Origin: Saxidomus purpurata
Lineage: Eukaryota; Mollusca; Bivalvia; Venerida; Veneridae
Direction of reading: 5' to 3'
NCBI GenBank assembly: GCA_022818135.1
Contig: JAFMSR010000002.1
Coordinates: 55,435,178 to 55,499,177 of the forward strand
DNA length: 64,000 nt
The notes under the pieces were generated by a model. That model was not told the origin of the DNA and did no database searches. It worked only from the letters and a program-made list of their open reading frames with translations. Each line of letters opens with the position of its first letter. Within the stretch, counting starts at the first letter, position 1. The translations under genes were made by a program, and so were the position numbers. Positions 57,401-64,000 of this stretch are shown here, piece after piece.

Positions 57401-58553
57401 AACCGGTCGGCCGTAATCGGCGAAAAACCGTTTTTTTCACACCTTTCATAGAAGTGGGTCATGTCATATATCAAAATGTCGGGCTCGGCGAGTGCCTTAA
57501 GGCGGTGCAAGAAAATTCCGGAAAAAGTCAACCGGTCGGCCGTAATCGGCGAAAAACCGTTTTTTTCACACCTTTCATAGAAGTGGGTCATGTCATATAT
57601 CAAAATGTCGGGCTCGGCGAGTGCCTTAAGGCGGTGCAAGAAAATTCCGGAAAAAGTCAACCGGTCGGCCGTAATCGGCGAAAAACCGTTTTTTTCACAC
57701 CTTTCATAGAAGTGGGTCATGTCATATATCAAAATGTCGGGCTCGGCGAGTGCCTTAAGGCGGTGCAAGAAAATTCCGGAAAAAGTCAACCGGTCGGCCG
57801 TAATCGGCGAAAAACCGTTTTTTTCACACCTTTCATAGAAGTGGGTCATGTCATATATCAAAATGTCGGGCTCGGCGAGTGCCTTAAGGCGGTGCAAGAA
57901 AATTCCGGAAAAAGTCAACCGGTCGGCCGTAATCGGCGAAAAACCGTTTTTTTCACACCTTTCATAGAAGTGGGTCATGTCATATATCAAAATGTCGGGC
58001 TCGGCGAGTGCCTTAAGGCGGTGCAAGAAAATTCCGGAAAAAGTCAACCGGTCGGCCGTAATCGGCGAAAAACCGTTTTTTCACACCTTTCATAGAAGTG
58101 GGTCATGTCATATATCAAAATGTCGGGCTCGGCGAGTGCCTTAAGGCGGTGCAAGAAAATTCCGGAAAAAGTCAACCGGTCGGCCGTAATCGGCGAAAAA
58201 CCGTTTTTTCACACCTTTCATAGAAGTGGGTCATGTCATATATCAAAATGTCGGGCTCGGCGAGTGCCTTAAGGCGGTGCAAGAAAATTCCGGAAAAAGT
58301 CAACCGGTCGGCCGTAATCGGCGAAAAACCGTTTTTTTCACACCTTTCATAGAAGTGGGTCATGTCATATATCAAAATGTCGGGCTCGGCGAGTGCCTTA
58401 AGGCGGTGCAAGAAAATTCCGGAAAAAGTCAACCGGTCGGCCGTAATCGGCGAAAAACCGTTTTTTTCACACCTTTCATAGAAGTGGGTCATGTCATATA
58501 TCAAAATGTCGGGCTCGGCGAGTGCCTTAAGGCGGTGCAAGAAAATTCCGGAA
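36447..58553 (+). repeat. 22-kb satellite: about 172 tandem copies of a 126-129-bp unit
   Basis: The unit starts GGGTCATGTCATATATCAAA and runs through GTGCCTTAAGGCGG, TTCCGGAAAAAGTCAACCGG, TCGGCCGTAATCGGCG and AAAAACCG-T(n)-CACACC to CATAGAAGT. Copies are almost identical; most differences are the T-tract (T4 to T7, one T10 near 43999) and GGAAAAAGTC versus GGAAAAAAGTC. T7 units (129 bp) dominate 36447-41400 and 53690-58553; T5/T6 units (127/128 bp) dominate the middle. Each unit has 11 CpGs and short palindromes GCCTTAAGGC, TTCCGGAA, ACCGGT and CGGCCG. The 129-bp unit is 43 codons without stops in one frame on each strand, so the ORFs of up to 1025 codons are by-products. No ATG-led gene with independent support. 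Confidence 0.98.
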
Positions 58554-58695
58554 GGAACTGCTCGAACATTGCAGGGTTTGTCAATGGTTGTTGTTGTCCA
58601 TTTTTCTCCTTTCACAGAAGTGGGTCATGTCAAATATCAAAATGTCGGGCTCGTCGGGCACTTCAAGGAAATGCAAGAATATTTCGGTAAATTAT
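58554..58695 (+). repeat. Diverged satellite unit at the right edge
   Basis: After a non-homologous 55-base stretch, CCTTTCACAGAAGTGGGTCA, TGTCAAATATCAAAATGTCG and GGCTCGTCGGGCACTTCAAG follow, clearly related to the unit but about 20% different, then the homology fades at about 58690. It is a likely ancestral or edge copy not homogenised with the array. Confidence 0.85.
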
Positions 58696-58973
58696 TTAAT
58701 ACAGAGATATAACTAGTGTCACTGGTGTAACCAAAAGCAACAGAAATTCAACCATGAAAAACACAAATTTCATTGCTTGAAAATTATCACCCTTCAAGTG
58801 ACTTGCATTCACTCTAACAGTGGCTATCCCAAATATTGAATATTTGTGATTTTGGACTTGTATGGATGATAACAGGTAACTGGTGGTTCAAGATAAAGAT
58901 GAATATACATGTATATCATTTAAAAACTTTTTTACTAACGTTTCGTGACCAAATCTGATGTTATATTCTACAG

Positions 58974-59039
<66 letters not shown>
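58974..59039 (+). repeat. (CT)n microsatellite
   Basis: About 32 uninterrupted CT dinucleotides ending at CCGAGG, directly in front of a SINE tail. Confidence 0.97.
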
Positions 59040-59041
<2 letters not shown>

Positions 59042-59131
59042 AGGTTGATTGCATCTGGAATGAGTCTCGAGAGCGATTAATCTAAGTTGTAAGAACTTGT
59101 TTCGCAATCGAGAATAAATAAATTAGTATAA
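59040..59131 (+). mobile_element. 5'-truncated SINE tail
   Basis: GAGTCTCGAGAGCGATTAAT, CTAAGTTGTAAGAACTTGTT and TCGCAATCGAGAATAAATAA match the 3' part of the SINE at 24058-24265. The tRNA-like head is absent. Confidence 0.8.
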
Positions 59132-59159
59132 AAATTATATAAAAAAAATGAATCCATAA

Positions 59160-59240
59160 GCCGGATTGGCTCTCGTCGTGGTCGGATTTTACTCGTGCTA
59201 CCCACTCGTATGACCGACGCACGACTCGAGCAAATCCGGC
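59160..59240. repeat. Imperfect hairpin
   Basis: GCCGGATT at 59160-59167 pairs with AATCCGGC at 59233-59240. Inner arms CTCTCGTCGTGGTCGG and CCGACGCACGACTCGAG pair with a few mismatches. Confidence 0.75.
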
Positions 59241-59379
59241 ATTCTCCATCACATTGCTACTAGTAGTTTAAGCATAGTTTATTTCAAACAATGGTAATAT
59301 ACATAGTTTATATATTTGCACCACTAGTATACTAATAACCCTATTATATCAGTGAAATAAAATTGATGTTTCAGTGTTT

Positions 59380-59724
59380 CAAAGCAGTGAAAATATCATA
59401 ATCTTCTAACCAGATTGACGTCAAAAAGTATACCGAGCGTAACGCATGCCGGAAACTAAACGACGATGACGTCGTGAAAATGACGTCCTATGTGCTATGC
59501 TTTCAGGTGACGTTTCCCGCGGTTTTCAACTTTTTGTTTAAACAAACGCAACAGAAGTAAAGTTTTAAACATAAGATAAACATAAACAGGGTTGATACCG
59601 GTGAAATATCACGTTAATTTCACTCGTGAACAACAAAAATAAGTTATTTTCGTGAACAATATCACTTGTGGTGCTCACTCGGTGAAATTGTAACGTGATA
59701 TAACACCTACACCAACAATTATCG
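59380..59724. repeat. Dispersed hairpin-ended repeat, copy 2
   Basis: Second copy of the repeat at 8405-8767, same orientation, with the same block order (GACGTCAAAAAGTATACCGA, GATGACGTCGT, CGTTTCCCGCG, AAACGCAACA, then the hairpin GTTGATACC ... AACGTGATATAACACC). Roughly 80% similar by eye. Confidence 0.8.
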
Positions 59725-60479
59725 TCTTTGTTTTATCTATTAATCTAAGTCTATTAATCATAATTAAGTGTGTTTCGATTTGATATTAATGGTTTGTTCC
59801 AAACATCACCCCATGCACTGCTTTCACTGAGGATTGTGTGTGTCCTATACAATAAATCCACAACATAGTTTAGTTTATGCAATACTGTTACAATAGCCGT
59901 ATACTCCACAATTTGGATAATTGACCGACATTGCGTATAAATGTAATACCGCTATTTAAATCTAGTTCAACAGTGACTGGTATTTAAATTTAACACGGTC
60001 AATGACTTTAGGTGTCGCCATGACATAAACTAATTCTTCCTCTATCATACACTTAAGTTTGTTGTGTCTTCTTCAGTAGCTTAAATCGTATTAGACGTTG
60101 TAATATATTTCTTCAACTGTTGAAAAAACATTCCGATGAGAGGCCAGTCGTTGATGGACGAAAATAGACCCATTATACAGATATCAATCGGGCTATTTGT
60201 ATCTCTATGTATCTTCTCCATAATCCAAGAAGTTAACAAATTTTTGGACCACTGCAAGAACCACGGAGGTATGGCATGTCAAACATCACTATCTGGCTAG
60301 CTGCACTACATTTCCTGGACCCCACCAGATCCATAACACAAAAGCTATCCATCACAGACACGGACCCATGTGTACAAAGACGACTCTGTTACAGCTGTAC
60401 AAGACGGCGATGCTAGTATTTTCATAATGCACACGACTGTTGGGTTAGAGACAGTCAGCATACCAACAAGCATGTAGGC
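59725..60479. other. Intergenic, no gene seen
   Basis: AT-rich with no notable motif except occasional words also found in the following dispersed repeat. Confidence 0.45.
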
Positions 60480-61375
60480 TATGTACCAAGTAATTGAACA
60501 ACTTTGGTAGAGATCCACTTGGCAATGCTACATGCCAAATATCTAAGCTCTAGGTCTTGCTGTTTCAGAGAAGATTAAGTTTTTCCTAAATAAGTACAGT
60601 AAAACCCCTATAATAAGACCGCCATTCGGACTTTATGGAACTGGTCTTATTAGCGGGGTGGTCTCAGTATTGAGTTTGGTCGTTTTGTTGTGGATAGTAC
60701 TTATTTTATTATAGCAAGATCATTATGTACATGTACATGTATTGGTCTTTACAAATTACAGAACATGATCTGTATAAAGTCATGTACTTCTCATGAATAA
60801 AATGTATAGCATTTTTCATTACATATTTCTGATCTGCACTTCAAACAAAAAAAAGTTTGCCATTTACTGGTATATGCATAGCAAGAGTTGACTGTATGCT
60901 TGAATATTAAGTTTTCACCGACTGGGTATATAAAAACAAGTGACACCACGGGGTGTGGTTAGTTTTGATGCGGTGGTAATGATTTCAACAATCTTGGTAG
61001 AGTCCACTAGGCTGTACTCCATACTAAAATATCTACGCTCTATGCAGTGTGGTTTCGAGAAGAAGATTTTTAAAGTTTCTCCTATATAGAGGTCCAGTAG
61101 GCAATGCTTCATGCTAAATATCTAAGCTCTTTGCCTTGTAATGTCAGAAAAGAATTTCTTAAAAGTTTTATTTTCAAATTTGTTGCAAATAGCAACCATA
61201 GTTCTTCATGGAATGGAATTCTTTGAACAGCTTTGAAAGAGCTTCATGCAAAGAACATCCCTGCCAAATTTGATCAACATTGAGCCAGAGCTTTTAGAGG
61301 AGAAATGGTTACGGACGGACGACGTACGACATATGCCGGGCGATGAGTGGTTCTTATAGCTCAGGTCCTTGCCCT
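60480..61375 (+). repeat. Bivalve-type dispersed repeat, internally duplicated
   Basis: The phrase GGCAATGCTACATGCCAAAT, ATCTAAGCTC (60522-60550) recurs as GGCAATGCTTCATGCTAAAT, ATCTAAGCTC at 61091-61120, and a degraded copy lies near 61000-61040. The 3' end GGTTACGGACGGACGACG ... TTATAGCTCAGGTC is typical of the family whose 5' end is at 19800. An interrupting block with CAGTAAAACCCCTATAATAA (60597) looks like one terminus of a pogo-like DNA transposon; its partner was not found. Confidence 0.6.
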
Positions 61376-62954
61376 TTGTGCTAGGTTCGGGTCGTACCGA
61401 CTATACCTCGAACGAGGATGGTGGACCTAATAAGCACAATTACAAAACTTTGTGCTAGGAGAACTACAAAACAGATACATTTGACGTTGTGTGACAGAAA
61501 GAACTAAAAAATAGTCAAAGTTACAGCGCCATCAACACACTCTTGTTTCGATTTACTGTATCGATTATGTAATCCAAGTGACAAATATTTGTAAAAACAT
61601 GAGGGTTTTTTTGCAGTAAAATTCTTATGTTTTTATTCCTTTAAAATGACATGGTAAACAAACACTGTGGTTTCCCACTCAGGGAAATGGGTGCATAATA
61701 ACATACAATAAAAATACCAATGACATGTCAAAAACACATAAACAAATAATGGGACACGTCAGTTGCAACATAAACACCTGGAAATAAAGCCCAAGAATGA
61801 CAGACTGTGCACGTAAATGCAATTATATAATTGCTTCTCCAATCACAACTACAGACCCATTTTATAAACATCTAGTGCAAACAAGTCATAACTATAAATT
61901 ATATGACAGGTAAAATTAATGACAAGTAAACGGTGGAATTTAATTGGAATCGTTCCATATTTCACATTAGTGCAACATAACATTTATATTTAAGCGGTAA
62001 TACCAGCGGTCACGGTAATCCCTGCTGACCGCCAAATACGCTGCCGTGATCCAGTTTGAACTAGATTGTAACATCCAACCAGCCATGTTGTTTCTGTGAA
62101 CTACAGATACAAGTACAAGTAGGAAACATTCATTTCGTATCTCTTTATTTTTCTATAACAAATGGTTTCCAGAATGCAAGTAGATCTAATACTGTATGTA
62201 AGCTAAATATGTACATGTCATTTGCAATTTAAGGCTTAACCCCCGTGTAAGTCGTGTACAGTATAAGAAAGGGGGCATTGCCCCCTTGTCATGTTCACTA
62301 TCAATTTTTTTATTTACTGTGAAAAAAAGAAGGAAATATCAATATGTTTTTTTTCAATATAGGTCCTCGATCTGTCTTTGAGACAACCAGTATCCACCAA
62401 TACCGAAGGGAGGACAGATTTAGGATGTCACATGAGAATTTTAGCCTGCATTCATGTTTGAACCAGTGACAAATGTTACAGTAGTCATACTTCCTTATAC
62501 ATAAAATACAAAGCTTTAGGAACGCCAAAACAGTTCATTTAAATAAGTCACAATTCTTCACGAAGTTTACAAAATGAGGATTTTTCTTTTTGCCAACAGC
62601 ATATGTGACGAAACTGGTTTGTCCTGTCGAACTTAACTGATCTAATACGGTAGTTCGTAACAAAACATGATACTTGTATATATAAGACATCTGACGGACA
62701 TGTAATTTGATTTACACTTCCATCATTCAGAAAAATACACCATACTTTAGAGAAAACAGAAAATACAATCAACATTCTTAATAATTTTTTTCTTACATTA
62801 ACAAATAACTAGATATATATTTAAATGTAAATGCACGTATACATGTATACGAAAACAACTGTTTGTAACAGGAAACGTAAACTTGCACTCTACAGATAGG
62901 TTGAAAGTTCAAACTGTGGTCAAAAGATGCACGATCCTCGATCGAGGTACCATC
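61376..62954 (-). other. Possible 3' UTR of a minus-strand gene
   Basis: Lies downstream (minus strand) of the candidate terminal exon at 62955-63022. Several AATAAA words occur on the minus strand (for example near 62305 and 62145). A perfect short hairpin AAGGGGGCATTGCCCCCTT sits at 62269-62287. ORFs inside have no motifs. Confidence 0.3.
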
Positions 62955-63022
62955 TTACAGTCCTTGACAGCCTGGCCTCTGGCAGGGAACTGCATTAAGT
63001 AACGACAGCTGACAGTTCTTCT
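62955..63022 (-). CDS. Candidate terminal exon, Cys-rich C-terminus
   Basis: On the minus strand a good acceptor (CCTATTTTATCATCAG) precedes a 68-base exon in phase 1 that reads KNCQLSLLNAVPCQRPGC then QGL and TAA. Three cysteines in 21 residues and a locally higher GC content suggest a real extracellular C-terminus, but I do not recognise the family and the preceding exon, to the right, was not found. Confidence 0.35.
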
Positions 63023-64000
63023 CTGATGATAAAATAGGATTAACATAGAAGTATCTTTTTAGAAACACATGTACTTAATTTTCACCGTCCGCAACAAACT
63101 GCATGTATACAAGAATTATGTATTGGCACAACAGTTTTTAAAACCATTTTCTCTTTGTCCTCTAGTATAATTATAAAAAGTACGGGAAATATTAAAATGT
63201 AAATTTGTCGTTTTCTTCACGTTCTGTTCAAGCGCGTTGTCTGAATTAGAGCTCGGACTAAGAAATGCACTGAATCTCGACGAAGAGCTGTTAACTATGC
63301 CAATGTATCAAACATTGATGGTTTCGATTATAATATTAATTTGTTTCACCTGGACACATATATAAACAGAGAGCGTCAATGTTCTATTCATCAGTGCAAT
63401 TTTAGTAAATCTTTGAAGAGGGTTTGCCAATAAGCAAATGATTGCTTTATGCTATTGCTTGTAATTGCAATTACATGTGTATACAATAGTTTCTAATGCC
63501 ATAACATTGGGCTTTTTTTTCTACATACGATGTCAAACATATTTATGGGAATATAATATGTAAAGCCTTGACCTCTAACCTATAAGTCACGATTTTATAC
63601 AACAACAGTTATGCATGAAATGTCTGTTTGCGTACGATGAAAAAAACACATTTGTTTTTGTCATGCACAGAGTATTTAATGTCAAATTTGAACTAATGAA
63701 ATAACTTCCAGACCAACCTTATATCAGCTACTGGAAACTACACTGTTGTTTTATTTAATTTAGCCAAGAATGTGGATGAAATGTCATAATCAGAATTCTG
63801 CCAATGTGTCTTATTTTGCAATTGTGCACGTACATAAAAAGTACTGGTAATGATGTAGCTTTTCTCCCACCTAGATCGGATGCACTGTGAGATACATAAT
63901 AAGTGTAAAGTTAAATAGTTTTAAAAACACCAGTCATCATTTTCAGTCCTACAAAGTTGTCTAAAGTTATCTATTTCCCCAGAATTTCTAATCCGGCAGC
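63023..64000. other. Right end, no gene seen
   Basis: AT-rich. It may contain an intron of the candidate minus-strand gene, but no further exon could be supported. Confidence 0.4.

Noticed and set aside
36447..58553. CRISPR array
   Set aside because: There are no unique spacers; whole units repeat, and this is animal DNA.

Overview
The window is animal nuclear DNA, most likely from a bivalve mollusc. The grounds are AT-rich intergenic sequence, intron-split secreted-protein exons, several tRNA-derived SINE families, and MITE/repeat types with motifs I associate with bivalve genomes (for example a 'gtgtcgcc' TIR element ending in a CAGACAGACGGACGGACGG run, and an 'agagggccaagatgg...tatcgctcacc' repeat). 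The species call is an inference. No bacterial or viral gene set is present, and no operon logic applies.

Layout. 1-1530: the 3' end of a Ty3/Gypsy-type LTR retrotransposon (pol C-terminus, polypurine tract, start of 3' LTR). 1531-6396: SINEs, palindromes and nested hairpins. 6397-28953: one plus-strand gene that I could assemble as ten exons with matching splice phases, giving 456 C-terminal residues. It encodes a Cys-rich follistatin/EGF-like module, a sushi (CCP) module, and three tandem copies of a roughly 100-residue module (HGxG...P / YGG...Y.Y / RxW) that I cannot name. The 5' exon(s) were not found. One exon (22421-22549) is covered only by an opposite-strand ORF shadow and was recognised by its domain motif and phases.

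The introns of this gene are full of mobile DNA. Two large foldback elements (10385-12288 and 25735-27970) have arms built from 21-bp modules. There are also MITEs, a mariner transposase remnant, and SINEs with visible target-site duplications. 28954-36446: 3' flank, a dispersed repeat with a nested SINE, a 41-bp minisatellite (30769-31740) interrupted by a MITE, and AT-rich sequence without recognisable genes.

36447-58553: a 22-kb satellite of about 172 head-to-tail copies of a 126-129-bp unit, almost identical apart from homopolymer lengths. The 129-bp form equals 43 codons without stops on both strands, so the long ORFs there are artefacts of periodicity. The flanks contain diverged sequence that looks like the seed of the array. 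58554-64000: microsatellite, SINE tail, a second copy of the repeat seen at 8.4-8.8 kb, a bivalve-type dispersed repeat, and a possible terminal exon of a minus-strand gene (62955-63022).

The most noteworthy points are the three-copy unnamed extracellular domain in a repeat-laden gene, the shared 21-bp architecture of two unrelated-looking foldback elements inside its introns, and the zoned, higher-order-structured 129-bp satellite.
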